Below, one piece after another: positions 43,991 to 53,457 of a stretch of DNA of 64,000 nt (its first letter is position 1; the number at the start of each line of letters is the position of its first letter). A program made the position numbers and the translations under genes. This stretch comes from Sphingomonas trueperi (lineage in GTDB: Bacteria; Pseudomonadota; Alphaproteobacteria; Sphingomonadales; Sphingomonadaceae): NCBI RefSeq assembly GCF_011927635.1, contig NZ_JAATJB010000001.1, positions 124,001 to 188,000 on the forward strand, written 5' to 3'. The notes under the pieces are model-generated. The model saw nothing but the letters and a program-made list of their open reading frames with translations, was not told the origin of the DNA and made no database searches.

Positions 43991-46990
43991 TCAGAATTTG
44001 TAGGCGAGGCCCAGATAGGCGCGGCGGCCGGTATATTGATTGCTGATGAAGCGGGCGTCGGTGTCATTGCCGAGATGCGCCCGCTCCTCCGACTTGGTGA
44101 GATTGATCACCGAGGCGGTCAGCTGCAAATTCTCGAAGAAATTGTACGAGGCGTTGAGGTCGATCTGCTCATACGGGTCCGAATAGACGTTCAGGCCCGA
44201 CTGGATGCCACCGACCCGCTCGCCGCGACGGTTGTACGAGGCGCGCAGCAGCAGCTTGCTGTTCTCGTAGAAAATCGAGCCGTTGATCTGCGTCTTCGCG
44301 CTGCCCACCAGCGGGGAATCGCCCACCTTCTTGCCGTCCAGCGTGATCTCGGCGACGGAGGTGTCGTTATAGGTGAAGTTCACCTGCGCGCCGAGGCCGA
44401 AGGGCAAGGTGTGCTGGGCATAGAGCTCGATGCCCTGCGAGACGGCGTTGGAGCCGTTCGCCTGGGTCGAATATTGCTGCACGGTCACGGTGTTGCCGGC
44501 GACCTCGCTCTGGATGTCGAGCACCAGCGGCACGATGAAGTCCGACACGTCCTTGCGGAACAGCGTGCCACCCAGCACCGAGCCACGGTGGAAATACCAT
44601 TCCACGCCGACGTCATACTGCCACGCCTTGAACGGCTTCAGGTTGAAGTTGCCGCCGCTGCCGAACCAGCCGGGCAGCGCACCGAACTGCGCGCGGTCAT
44701 AGACGAACGCGTCCGAGTTGAAGGTCAGCGAGCGCGCGCCGGCGAGGTCGCCATAGCCCGGCCGCGCGATCACCTTCGATGCCGCGCCGCGGAGCAGCAG
44801 GTTGGGCGTCACCTCCCACGAGATGTTGAAGCTCGGCAGGAAGTCCGTGTAGCTCTTGGACTCGTCGTTCGGGCTGAACACCTTCACTTCGCGCTGCGCC
44901 TGCGGCAGCACCAGGCAGTTGCCGTCCGGGCCGACCGGCGGCGGGGTGAACGGGTTGCCGTTGGTGTTCTGGCAGTAATCATTCTCGTAATAGATCACGT
45001 CGGTCGAGACGCCCGACTGCTTGGTACTGACCACGCGCAGGCCGATATTGCCGCGCACATTGTTCATCTTGAAGTTCGCCTGGGCATAGCCCGCCCAGAT
45101 CCGCTCCTTGATGTCGTAGCGGTTCTCGGGCTCGGGCACGCGCACCGGGCCGTTATAGGTCTTGTTCAGATAGGCGAGATAATTGTCCATGTTGAACGCC
45201 GGGAAGACGCTCGTCGAGAAGCCGCCGGCGATGTTGCCGATCGGCTGGCTCAGGAAGAAGGCCGGCTGGGTGACCGCGGCGCCCGCGGTATCCTGGTAGC
45301 GCAGCGTGTTCGCCGCATCCGAATACCATTCGAAGCGCCCGGTCTGCCGCTCCACCTTGCCCTCGCGCCACTTGGCCCCGACCTGGATCGAGTCGATAAA
45401 GCTGTCGAAGCGGCGGGTCAGGTCGATCTGGGCATATTTCTGCTCGATCGCGCTGTTGGTATAGCCCGATCCGGTCGAGCCGAGATCGACCTGCGAGATG
45501 CCCTTCATCAGGTTCTGCTGGAGCTCGGGCGAGAACTGCATCGCCACCGACTGGTCGGTGAAGCTCCACTGGCTCAGCATGTTGCCGTTGACGCGATTGG
45601 CAAGGCCGTCACCAACCACCAGCCGCGGCTTGGCCTGGGCGTAGAACTGGAAGGAGGGGCCGCCGGTGGCGCGGGTCTTGCCGCCGGCGAACGACACGGT
45701 CAGGCGATCATGCGTATAGTCGCCGTGCAGATCGTAGGTGTTCGAGACGGTCTTCTGGCGCGCATAATAGCTCTGCATCGCCGGTGTTTCCATCGTGCAG
45801 GGCGAGGTGCCGGTGCGGCAAGCAGTGCCATCGGGCGGCACCTGGAAGGTCGCCGAGGTGAGGATCGTGCCGCTCTTGTCGAACTGGCCGCCGGTGAAGA
45901 AATTCCCATAGCCCCATTCGGGAATCTTGATGAGGTTGGAGACGTTGTCGCCGTTGAGCTGGAAGCGGAAATAATTGGCGGTGAGGTTGAAGCCCTCGAA
46001 CGGCTGCCACTGCGCGGTCGCCTGGATGCCGAGCCGCTTGCGCTTCTCGATCAGCACGGTCTCGTCGACCGACTGCGGCGCCCAATAACCGTTATAATGC
46101 GTGCCGCCCTGGGTGGTCACGCCGTCGTTCCAATAGGAGATGGCGTCGTCATTGGCGAAGGTCTTGCCGTTGACGTCGGTCGCCTGCTTCGGGTTGTTCG
46201 CGTCGGTCCACCAGTGCCAGCTCTCGGTGGCGGCGCTGAGCGTACGGTTGGTGCGGACCTGGTAGGTGGCGCCCAGCAACAGGCCGAAGGTCTTGGCCTC
46301 GTTGTGCCAGGAAAGCAGGCCCGAGACGCTCGGCTCGACCTTCTTGGTGACGTCCGAATAGGTGCCCTCGACCTGGACGTTGCCCGACCAGGGTTTGAGG
46401 TCGAACGGGCGCCGCGTGTGGTTGATGATCACGCCGCCGACGCCGCCTTCGTCCAGCCGCGCCTCGGAGGACTTGAACACCTCGACGCTGCCGATCAGGT
46501 TGGCGGGGAGCAGCAGATAGTTGAAGCTGCGCGAAGGATCGCCGGAATCCGCCGAGGCGATGAAGTTGCCGTTGAGTTCGGTCAGCGTCAGGTCCGAGCT
46601 GAGACCGCGGATGCTCACCCGACTGCCTTCGCCGCCGTCGCGCTCGATCACCACGCCCGGCACGCGCTGCAGCGCGTCGGCGACGTTCTTGTCGGGGAAC
46701 TTGCCGACGTCCTCTGCGGTGATCACGTCGACGAACGCATTGGCGTCGCGCTTCTGCGCCAGGCTGGTCTCGATCGAGGCACGATAGCCGGTGACGACGA
46801 TGTCGCCTTCGCCGTCGCCGGGCGCGGCGTTCTGCGGCGCGGACGTGTTGCCGGCCTGCGGCTGCGTCGTCGCGGCCTGCGCGAAGGCCAGCCCCGGCAG
46901 CGCAGCACACAGGCTGGTGCCGAGCATCAGCTGGGCCAGCAGCCGCTGACGCGCGGAGGCCGACGAACGAAACAGATTGCCGTAGGACAC
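43991..46990 (-). CDS. TonB-dependent outer-membrane receptor (mannan locus, proximal)
   Basis: A 999-aa receptor of the Caulobacter/sphingomonad type. Signal peptide ending GLAFAQA, a TonB-box-like EGDIVVTGYRASIETSLAQKR, a plug (DVITAEDVGKFPDKNVADALQRVPGVVIERDGGEGSRVSIRGLSSD, EVFKSSEARLDEGGVGGVIINHTRRPF) and a barrel ending in YLGLAYKF with the terminal Phe recognised by the barrel-assembly machinery. It is the first gene of the glycan locus and would pull oligosaccharides through the outer membrane. A LacI-like site lies about 180 bp upstream. Confidence 0.94.
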   Translation of the reverse strand: MSYGNLFRSSASARQRLLAQLMLGTSLCAALPGLAFAQAATTQPQAGNTSAPQNAAPGDGEGDIVVTGYRASIETSLAQKRDANAFVDVITAEDVGKFPDKNVADALQRVPGVVIERDGGEGSRVSIRGLSSDLTLTELNGNFIASADSGDPSRSFNYLLLPANLIGSVEVFKSSEARLDEGGVGGVIINHTRRPFDLKPWSGNVQVEGTYSDVTKKVEPSVSGLLSWHNEAKTFGLLLGATYQVRTNRTLSAATESWHWWTDANNPKQATDVNGKTFANDDAISYWNDGVTTQGGTHYNGYWAPQSVDETVLIEKRKRLGIQATAQWQPFEGFNLTANYFRFQLNGDNVSNLIKIPEWGYGNFFTGGQFDKSGTILTSATFQVPPDGTACRTGTSPCTMETPAMQSYYARQKTVSNTYDLHGDYTHDRLTVSFAGGKTRATGGPSFQFYAQAKPRLVVGDGLANRVNGNMLSQWSFTDQSVAMQFSPELQQNLMKGISQVDLGSTGSGYTNSAIEQKYAQIDLTRRFDSFIDSIQVGAKWREGKVERQTGRFEWYSDAANTLRYQDTAGAAVTQPAFFLSQPIGNIAGGFSTSVFPAFNMDNYLAYLNKTYNGPVRVPEPENRYDIKERIWAGYAQANFKMNNVRGNIGLRVVSTKQSGVSTDVIYYENDYCQNTNGNPFTPPPVGPDGNCLVLPQAQREVKVFSPNDESKSYTDFLPSFNISWEVTPNLLLRGAASKVIARPGYGDLAGARSLTFNSDAFVYDRAQFGALPGWFGSGGNFNLKPFKAWQYDVGVEWYFHRGSVLGGTLFRKDVSDFIVPLVLDIQSEVAGNTVTVQQYSTQANGSNAVSQGIELYAQHTLPFGLGAQVNFTYNDTSVAEITLDGKKVGDSPLVGSAKTQINGSIFYENSKLLLRASYNRRGERVGGIQSGLNVYSDPYEQIDLNASYNFFENLQLTASVINLTKSEERAHLGNDTDARFISNQYTGRRAYLGLAYKF

Positions 46991-47171
46991 GATCCTTCTC
47001 CCTCTTCCACCCGAGGGCCCCCAGGCCCCTCATCGGTTCTTTGTGACCGCGCTGTCAGATTTGAGTTCGCGGTTCTTGCGGAGAGTTTCGCAATAGAAAA
47101 ACAAATTGTCAATTAAATGAGCGCGCGCTGTTGTGGCTTTTCAGCAACGGGCAGCAACAAACTGTGTTTGC

Positions 47172-47187
47172 TGCGCAAACGTTTTCA
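47172..47187. promoter_or_regulatory. LacI-type operator candidate, copy 2
   Basis: TGCGCAAACGTTTTCA contains the same 13 bases (GCGCAAACGTTTT) found ahead of the other receptor. The pseudo-palindrome AAACGTTT has the central CG typical of LacI-family sites. It lies upstream of the first gene of the glycan locus, in a short AT-rich promoter-like stretch (47090-47190). No LacI gene is in the window. Confidence 0.6.
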
Positions 47188-47250
47188 TCGAGCATATGAA
47201 GTGGGAAGCAGAGGGAGGTAGAAAGCGTGTGCAGGACCCGCCGATCCTCC

Positions 47251-47937
47251 CTACGCCACCACCAGCCGGTAGCCCACGCCGGGCTCGTTGAGGATCAGCT
47301 GCGGCCGGCTGGGGTCGGCTTCCAGCTTCTGGCGCAGGTTGCGCACGACGATGCGCAGATAGTCAAGCTGCTGGACATGCGCCGGGCCCCACACGTCGCG
47401 GAGCAGTTGGCCATGCGCGATCACCCGGTCGGGATGCGCGGCGAGCAGCGCCAGCACGCCATATTCCTTAGGGGCGAGATGCACCGGCGCGCCATTCCTG
47501 CGCACGCGGCGATGGAGCAGGTCGATCTCGACGCTGCCCACCACCAGCTGCTCGCGCTCGGCCGATCCGGCGATGCGGTGGCGGAGCGCGGTGCGCAGGC
47601 GGGCGAGCAGTTCCTCGGTATCGAACGGCTTGGTGCAGTAATCGTCGGCGCCGAGATCGAGCGCGGCGACCTTCTCGCTGGTATCGGTACGCGCCGAAAC
47701 GACGATCACCGCCGCCCCGCCCGCCTTGACCTGCTGGATCAGCTCGATGCCGTCGCGATCGGGCAGGCCGAGGTCGAGCAGCACCGCGTCGGGCTTGTCG
47801 ATGCCGAAGGCGGCGATCGCCTCGCGCGCGGTCGCCGCCTCGATCACCTGGTGCTCTGCGCGGGTGAGCGCCCCGCGCAGCAGCCGCCGGATATGGCTGT
47901 CGTCCTCGACGATCAGGACCTTGGTTGCGCTCGCCAT
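47251..47937 (-). CDS. kdpE: Response regulator KdpE
   Basis: A 228-aa OmpR/PhoB-type regulator. The receiver (1-120) has the acidic pair EDD (11-13), phosphoacceptor Asp55 in VLLDLGLPD, and Lys in YCTKPFD. The C-terminal winged helix has HLAPKEYGVLALLAAHPDRVIAHGQLLRDVWGP and YLRIVVRNLRQKLEADPSRPQLILNEPGVGYRL, the last being close to KdpE. It activates kdp transcription when potassium is limiting, after phosphorylation by KdpD. It is the last gene of the kdp operon, eight bases after kdpC, whereas its kinase is at the other end on the opposite strand. Confidence 0.92.
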   Translation of the reverse strand: MASATKVLIVEDDSHIRRLLRGALTRAEHQVIEAATAREAIAAFGIDKPDAVLLDLGLPDRDGIELIQQVKAGGAAVIVVSARTDTSEKVAALDLGADDYCTKPFDTEELLARLRTALRHRIAGSAEREQLVVGSVEIDLLHRRVRRNGAPVHLAPKEYGVLALLAAHPDRVIAHGQLLRDVWGPAHVQQLDYLRIVVRNLRQKLEADPSRPQLILNEPGVGYRLVVA

Positions 47938-47945
47938 GGCTTGGC

Positions 47946-48518
47946 TTAGCGACCGCCGCCCTGCCGGTCGAGCGCGAGGTTGAGCGCGAGCACGTTGACC
48001 CGGGGCTCGCCGATGATGCCGAACAGGCGGCCCTGCATGTTGGCGTCGACCAGCTGCGCGACGCGATCGGGCGCGATGCCGCGTGCCTTGGCGACGCGCA
48101 CCACCTGGAAGCGCGCCGCTTCCGGGCTGATCTCGGGGTCGAGGCCCGAACCCGAGGCCTGGAGCAGGTCGGCCGGGGCGTCGGCACCCAGGCGCTTCTG
48201 GTCGGCAGCCACCCGGTCGACAAGCTTCTTGGAGGCCGGGCCCAGGTTCGAGCCGCCCGAGGCGAGCGAGTCATAGCCATTGCCTGCCTCCGACGGGCGA
48301 CCCTGGAAATAGCTGTCGCCCACAAAGCTCTGGCCCAGCAGCATCGAGCCGCGGAGCTTGCCGGCGTCGTCGCGCACCAGCGAGCCATTGGCCTGTGCCG
48401 GGAACAGCAGCTGCCCGGCGCCGGTCACTACCAGCGGATAGACGATCCCCAGCAACGCCGCGAAGATCAGGGTGAACAGGAGGGCGGGGCGAAGGCCGGA
48501 AACGAGATCGGAACGCAT
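47946..48518 (-). CDS. kdpC: Potassium-transporting ATPase subunit KdpC
   Basis: A 190-aa subunit with one N-terminal transmembrane helix (about 12-33) and a periplasmic domain. Signature segments: PLVVTGAGQLLFPAQANGSLV, GSMLLGQSF with YFQGRPSEAGNGYDSLASGGSNLGP, and ASGSGLDPEISPEAARFQVVRVAKARG. KdpC stabilises the KdpFABC complex and raises its ATP affinity. Start at ATG 48516-48518, 13 bp after the barrel gene. Confidence 0.95.
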   Translation of the reverse strand: MRSDLVSGLRPALLFTLIFAALLGIVYPLVVTGAGQLLFPAQANGSLVRDDAGKLRGSMLLGQSFVGDSYFQGRPSEAGNGYDSLASGGSNLGPASKKLVDRVAADQKRLGADAPADLLQASGSGLDPEISPEAARFQVVRVAKARGIAPDRVAQLVDANMQGRLFGIIGEPRVNVLALNLALDRQGGGR

Positions 48519-48531
48519 GGCGATATCCTCC

Positions 48532-49359
48532 TCAGAAGCGGGTGGAGACGCCCAGATAGAGCTGGGCATCGGGGGTGGCCTGGTTCAGGCCGAAATTGGC
48601 GCCGAGATCGAGCTGCAGCGTCGGCCGCAGCAAATAGGTCGCGGCGATGTCGACCGAGGTCTGGGTGACATGGCCCGCGGGGTCGAAATTGCGGGCAACC
48701 CAGAACTCGCCGATCAGTGTGAACTTCGACGTGACCGCCTTGCCGAGATTGGCGGTGCCGACCAGCTGGGCATGGTGGCCGTGCCCGTCGCTGTCGGCGA
48801 GCACGTCGCCTTCGGGCCCAAAGGTGAGCGTGAAGCCCTTGGGCAGCGCGATGTTGACCGGCACGATCACCCCGCCCTCGGTCTGGCCATTGCCGATACC
48901 CGTCTTCGCCGTGGGGATCTTCACGAAAGGCAGCAGCGCGATCTGCACCTGCCCCGCCGGATCGGTGATCCGCTGCTTCAGCCGCAGCGTGAGGTCGCCG
49001 ACGCCACGCAGCGTCTGGGTGCCCTCCGCGGTGCGGGTGCGCACCGTTGCATAGGGCGCGATGCTCGCCTCGATGTCGGACGAGCCGGTCAGGCCATATT
49101 TGAACGTCGGGTTGGTGTAGAGGATCGTGTCGACGCGGGTGTCGCCCGCATCGGTGCGGGCCCAGTTGCCGAGATCGGTCTCGAGCTGGACCATGCCCTG
49201 CGGCACGGTGCAGGCGAAGTTCGACTTGGTCGGGCGGTCGGTGCACAGCGCCGGCGCTGCCGGCGCCGTCATCGCCGGGGCGGCAGGCACGCTGTCCTGC
49301 GCAAAGGCCGGAACGGCAACGACGGTGAGCGACGCGAACGAAAGAAGCGTACGAAACAT
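48532..49359 (-). CDS. Outer-membrane barrel / transporter-like protein inside the kdp operon
   Basis: A 275-aa protein with a signal peptide (LLSFASLTVVAVPAFAQ), a Pro/Ala-rich linker and then repeated amphipathic beta-strands (VQLETDLGNWART, LYTNPTFKYGLTGSSDIEASIAPYAT, VGDLTLRLKQRITD, ..., ending QLYLGVSTRF with a terminal Phe). This is the pattern of outer-membrane channels of the 'MetA-pathway of phenol degradation' type. It lies between kdpB and kdpC with 13-14-bp gaps, so it is transcribed with the potassium pump. A role as an outer-membrane pore for potassium is an attractive but untested inference. Confidence 0.75.
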   Translation of the reverse strand: MFRTLLSFASLTVVAVPAFAQDSVPAAPAMTAPAAPALCTDRPTKSNFACTVPQGMVQLETDLGNWARTDAGDTRVDTILYTNPTFKYGLTGSSDIEASIAPYATVRTRTAEGTQTLRGVGDLTLRLKQRITDPAGQVQIALLPFVKIPTAKTGIGNGQTEGGVIVPVNIALPKGFTLTFGPEGDVLADSDGHGHHAQLVGTANLGKAVTSKFTLIGEFWVARNFDPAGHVTQTSVDIAATYLLRPTLQLDLGANFGLNQATPDAQLYLGVSTRF

Positions 49360-49373
49360 GTTGATGCAGATCC

Positions 49374-51392
49374 TCAGGCGAGGTGGAGGCCGGCAACGGC
49401 CAGATCAATTACTTTTATGCCGATGAAGGGGGCGACGAGGCCGCCCAGGCCGTAAATGGCAAGGTTGCGGGCGAGCAGTTGTCCAGCACCCATCGGCTTG
49501 TAGGTGACGCCCTTGAGCGCCAGCGGCACCAGGAACGGGATGATGATCGCGTTGAAGATCACCGCCGACAGGATCGCGCTGGTCGGGCTCGACAGGCCCA
49601 TCACGTTGAGCACGCCGAGGCCGGGATAGAGCGCGACGAACATCGCCGGGATGATCGCGAAATATTTGGCGACGTCGTTGGCGATCGAGAAGGTGGTGAG
49701 CGCGCCGCGGGTCATCAGCAGCTGCTTGCCGAGGCCTACGACCTCGATCAGCTTGGTCGGATCGCTGTCGAGATCGACCATGTTGCCCGCCTCGCGCGCC
49801 GCCTGGGTGCCGGTGTTCATCGCCACGCCGACATCCGCCTGGGCCAGCGCGGGGGCGTCGTTGGTGCCGTCGCCGCACATCGCGACCAGCTTGCCGCCCT
49901 GCTGTTCCTGGCGGATCAGCGCGAGCTTGTCCTCGGGGGTGGCCTCCGCGAGGAAGTCGTCCACGCCCGCTTCGGCGGCGATGGCGGCGGCGGTGAGCGG
50001 GTTGTCGCCGGTGATCATCACCGTGCGGATGCCCATCCGGCGCAGCTCGGCGAAGCGCTCGCGCACGCCGGCCTTGACGACGTCCTTCAGCGCCACCGCG
50101 CCGAGCAGGCGGCCGCCCCGGACCACTGCCAGCGGGGTCATGCCGCCGCGGGCAATGCCGTCGGTGATGCGCTTGAGCTCGGCGGCACCGGCGGCGTCCG
50201 GATCCATCTTCAGGATCGAATCCACTGCGCCCTTCAGGATCACCGTATCGCCCTGGCGCACGCCCGAGCTGCGGGTCTGCGCGGTGAAGGGGATCACTTC
50301 GGCGTCGGCATCGAGCTCGGCATCAAACGCGAATTTCTCGCGGCCGAGCGTCACGATCGAGCGGCCCTCGGGGGTCTCGTCCGCAAGGCTGGCGATCAGC
50401 GCGGCTTCGGCCAGCGTCCGCTCTTCCACGCCGGTCAGCGGGTGGAAGGCGCTCGCCTGGCGGTCGCCGATGGTGATGGTGCCGGTCTTGTCGAGCAGCA
50501 GCACGTCGACGTCGCCTGCGGCTTCCACCGCGCGGCCGGACTTGGCGAGCACGTTGAAGCGCACCAGCCGGTCCATGCCCGCAATGCCGATCGCGGAGAG
50601 CAGCGCGGCGATCGTGGTCGGAATCAGCGTGATCAGCAGTGCCGCCAGCACCGCCATCGGGATCGCACCGCCGGCATAGGTGGCGAAGGCCGGGATCGTG
50701 CCCACCGCGATCAGGAAGATGATCGTCAGGCCGACGAGCAGGATGGTCAGCGCGATCTCGTTCGGGGTCTTCTGCCGCTCGGCGCCCTCGACCAGCGCGA
50801 TCATCCGGTCGAGGAAGCCCTTGCCGGGATCCTGGGTCACGCGGATGATGATCTTGTCGGAAATGACGCGCGTACCGGCGGTAACGGCCGAGCGGTCGCC
50901 GCCCGCCTCTCGGATCACCGGCGCGCTTTCGCCGGTGATCGCGGCCTCGTTGACCGAGGCGACGCCCTCGACGACTTCGCCGTCGGCCGGGATCAGGTCA
51001 CCGGTCTCGACCAGCACGAGGTCGTCCCGCTCGAGCAGATGCGCCTCGACCTTGCGCCAGGTCTCGCCGACGCCGGTGAGCTTCTTGGCTTCCAGCTCGG
51101 ACTTGGTGGCGCGCAGCGACGCCGCCTGGGCGCGGCCGCGGCCCTCGGCCAGCGCCTCGGCGAAGGTGCCGAACAGCACGGTCAGCCACAGCCAGACGAT
51201 CAGCTGGACCTGGAACCCCACCGGCAGCGGCTCGCCGCCGATCGCCAGCAGGACGGTGAGCAGCAGCGCCGCGACGGCCGTGGTGAACAGGATCGGGTTG
51301 CGGATCAGCTCGCGCGGATTCAGCTTGCGGAACGCGTCCCCGATGGCCGGGCCGATCAGCTCGGCCGCGAAGATGGACTTGGGTGCAGACAT
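49374..51392 (-). CDS. kdpB: Potassium-transporting ATPase ATP-binding subunit KdpB
   Basis: A 672-aa P-type ATPase that powers high-affinity potassium uptake. Actuator motif TGES is at 153-156, the phosphorylated Asp301 in [13 protein letters not shown], the nucleotide-binding KGAVDSIL region, and the hinge motif [43 protein letters not shown]. Transmembrane helices match the KdpB pattern, including [14 protein letters not shown] near the end. Lies 10 bp after kdpA. Confidence 0.97.
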   Translation of the reverse strand: MSAPKSIFAAELIGPAIGDAFRKLNPRELIRNPILFTTAVAALLLTVLLAIGGEPLPVGFQVQLIVWLWLTVLFGTFAEALAEGRGRAQAASLRATKSELEAKKLTGVGETWRKVEAHLLERDDLVLVETGDLIPADGEVVEGVASVNEAAITGESAPVIREAGGDRSAVTAGTRVISDKIIIRVTQDPGKGFLDRMIALVEGAERQKTPNEIALTILLVGLTIIFLIAVGTIPAFATYAGGAIPMAVLAALLITLIPTTIAALLSAIGIAGMDRLVRFNVLAKSGRAVEAAGDVDVLLLDKTGTITIGDRQASAFHPLTGVEERTLAEAALIASLADETPEGRSIVTLGREKFAFDAELDADAEVIPFTAQTRSSGVRQGDTVILKGAVDSILKMDPDAAGAAELKRITDGIARGGMTPLAVVRGGRLLGAVALKDVVKAGVRERFAELRRMGIRTVMITGDNPLTAAAIAAEAGVDDFLAEATPEDKLALIRQEQQGGKLVAMCGDGTNDAPALAQADVGVAMNTGTQAAREAGNMVDLDSDPTKLIEVVGLGKQLLMTRGALTTFSIANDVAKYFAIIPAMFVALYPGLGVLNVMGLSSPTSAILSAVIFNAIIIPFLVPLALKGVTYKPMGAGQLLARNLAIYGLGGLVAPFIGIKVIDLAVAGLHLA

Positions 51393-51402
51393 GGTCTTGT
51401 CC

Positions 51403-53106
51403 TCAGAAGAGCTGGCCGCGCAGCAGCGTGACGTGATCGGCGATCGGCCCCAGCGCCAGGCTCGGCAGGAAGGTGAGCCCGCCCAGGATCAGGATGATGC
51501 CGACGAGCAGCCCCACCCACAGCACGCCGGTGGTCGGGAAGGCGCCGACGCCGCCGGCGACCTGCTTCTTGGCGGCGAGGCTACCGGCGATCGCCAGCAC
51601 CGGCACGATCACGAAGAAGCGGCCGAGCCACATCGCGATGCCGAGCATGGCGTTGTAGAAGGGCGTGTTCGCCGAGAGGCCGGCAAAGGCCGAGCCGTTG
51701 TTGCCGGTCGTGGACGTGAAGGCGTAGAGGATCTCCGAAAAGCCGTGCGGGCCGTTGTTGGCGATGCCCGCAAGGCCCGCCGGCAGCACCGAGGCGAGCG
51801 CAGCGCCGCCGAGGATGCAGAGCGGCAGCACGGCGACGGCGAGCACCGCCAGCTTCACTTCGCGCGCCTCGATCTTCTTGCCGACATATTCGGGGGTACG
51901 CCCCACCATCAGCCCGGCGACGAACACCGCGAGGATGGCGAACAGCAAGAAGCCATAGATGCCCGCACCCACGCCGCCGACGACGATCTCGCCGAGCTGG
52001 ATGTTGAACAGGGGGATCAGGCCGCCCAGCGCGGTGAAGCTGTCGTGTATCGCGTTGACCGCGCCGCACGACGCGGCCGTGGTGACGACTGCGAACAGCG
52101 AGCTGGCGACGATGCCGAAGCGCGTCTCCTTGCCCTCCATGTTCGCGCCGGCGACATGGAGCGCATGCAGTGCCGGGTTGCCGGCCGATTCCGCCGCATA
52201 GGTCACCGCGACGCCGCCGAGGAACAGCACCGCCATCGCGGCGAGGATCGCCCAGCCCTGGCGGGTGTCGCCCACCGCCTTGCCAAAGGTCCAGGTGAGG
52301 CCGACGCCGACGAGGAAGATCGACAGCATCTGTACCAGATTGGTCAGCGCGCTCGGGTTCTCGAACGGGTGCGCCGAGTTGGCGTTGAAGAAGCCGCCCC
52401 CATTGGTGCCGAGCATCTTGATCGCTTCCTGGCTGGCGACCGGGCCCAGCACGATCGTCTGGCGCGCGCCCTCCAGCGTGGTCGCGTCGATACTGCTGGC
52501 CAGCGTCTGCGGCACGCCGCACGCCACCAGGAACAGCGCATAGACGAGGCAGATCGGCAGCAGCAGGTAGAGCGTCACGCGGGTGAAGTCGGCCCAGAAA
52601 TTGCCGATCCCGCGCGCTTCCTTGCGGGCGAAACCGCGGAACAGCGCGAAGGCGATGGCGATGCCGGTCGCCGCAGACGTGAAGTTGTGGACCGCCAGCC
52701 CCAGCGCCTGCGACAGGTTGGAGAGCGTCGATTCGCCCGCATAGCCCTGCCAGTTGGTGTTGGTGGCGAAGCTGATCGCGGTGTTGAACGCGCCGTCCGC
52801 GCCCATGCCGGCAAGCCCCCGCGGGTTCCACGGCAGTACCGCCTGGAGGCGCAGCACCGCATAGGTGAGCAGCGCGAGCGCGAGGTTGAACAGGATCAGG
52901 TGCAGCGCATAGGCGCGCCAGCCCTGCTCGGCATTGGGATCGATGCCGCCGATGCGGTAAATGCCGCGCTCGACGGGGCCGAGTACGCGGTGAAGCGGGG
53001 TGCGGCGGCCTTCGTAGAGCGCGAAGAGCCACAGGCCCATCGGCTTGGCAGCGGCCACGAGGATGGCGACGAACAGGGCGATGAAGCCCCAGCCTTGGAG
53101 TGTCAT
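51403..53106 (-). CDS. kdpA: Potassium-transporting ATPase potassium-binding subunit KdpA
   Basis: A 567-aa channel-like subunit with ten transmembrane helices related to KtrB/TrkH. The four degenerate selectivity-filter regions are visible, for example [44 protein letters not shown] and [21 protein letters not shown]. Conserved pieces such as [19 protein letters not shown] and [26 protein letters not shown] confirm it. It takes potassium from the periplasm and passes it to KdpB. Its start is 11 bp after the kdpF stop. Antisense frames are open through its whole length because of codon bias. Confidence 0.97.
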   Translation of the reverse strand: MTLQGWGFIALFVAILVAAAKPMGLWLFALYEGRRTPLHRVLGPVERGIYRIGGIDPNAEQGWRAYALHLILFNLALALLTYAVLRLQAVLPWNPRGLAGMGADGAFNTAISFATNTNWQGYAGESTLSNLSQALGLAVHNFTSAATGIAIAFALFRGFARKEARGIGNFWADFTRVTLYLLLPICLVYALFLVACGVPQTLASSIDATTLEGARQTIVLGPVASQEAIKMLGTNGGGFFNANSAHPFENPSALTNLVQMLSIFLVGVGLTWTFGKAVGDTRQGWAILAAMAVLFLGGVAVTYAAESAGNPALHALHVAGANMEGKETRFGIVASSLFAVVTTAASCGAVNAIHDSFTALGGLIPLFNIQLGEIVVGGVGAGIYGFLLFAILAVFVAGLMVGRTPEYVGKKIEAREVKLAVLAVAVLPLCILGGAALASVLPAGLAGIANNGPHGFSEILYAFTSTTGNNGSAFAGLSANTPFYNAMLGIAMWLGRFFVIVPVLAIAGSLAAKKQVAGGVGAFPTTGVLWVGLLVGIILILGGLTFLPSLALGPIADHVTLLRGQLF

Positions 53107-53116
53107 GCGGCCCTCC

Positions 53117-53206
53117 TCAGAAACGCTCGGGCCGCAGCAGCACCGCGACCAGGTAGAGGAGCAGCGCGAGTGCGGTCGCGCCGGCGAGCATCAGGTGCAG
53201 GCCCAT
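53117..53206 (-). CDS. kdpF: KdpF, 29-aa pump subunit
   Basis: ATG 53204-53206 opens a 29-residue protein, [20 protein letters not shown] then AVLLRPERF. It is a single transmembrane helix ending in the family motif LL(R/P)PERF. KdpF stabilises the KdpABC complex in the membrane. Directly upstream of kdpA, as in other genomes. Confidence 0.9.
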   Translation of the reverse strand: MGLHLMLAGATALALLLYLVAVLLRPERF

Positions 53207-53209
53207 CGC

Positions 53210-53293
53210 TCAGGCCTTCACGCACAGCTGGACGAAGGCCAGCGTCAGCAGGAAAAGCCCGCCGAGCGCGGCGAGCCAGAGAATGTCGGACAT
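53210..53293 (-). CDS. 27-aa membrane microprotein upstream of kdpF
   Basis: ATG 53291-53293 opens MSDILWLAALGGLFLLTLAF then VQLCVKA, one transmembrane helix of 27 residues, ending 3 bp before the kdpF start. Its position and composition suggest a second small pump-associated protein; short hydrophobic ORFs starting M.D.L.LA occur ahead of kdpF in other bacteria, as I recall. It has no assigned function. A ribosome site is not obvious (CAACCCC precedes the ATG). Confidence 0.6.
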   Translation of the reverse strand: MSDILWLAALGGLFLLTLAFVQLCVKA

Positions 53294-53457
53294 GGGGTTG
53301 GCCCTTGTTTGCGCCGCCGGGTGGCAGCCTTGCGGGCGATCTAGGGCTGGTGGCCGTTAAGCTTCGACGGCGAAAGCCGGGGACCGGCATTAAGATTCCA
53401 TATAGTCGGACGGTGGGGCGTGGCGCCGGGGCCGCGGGCGCACTACCAAGAGCGGCG

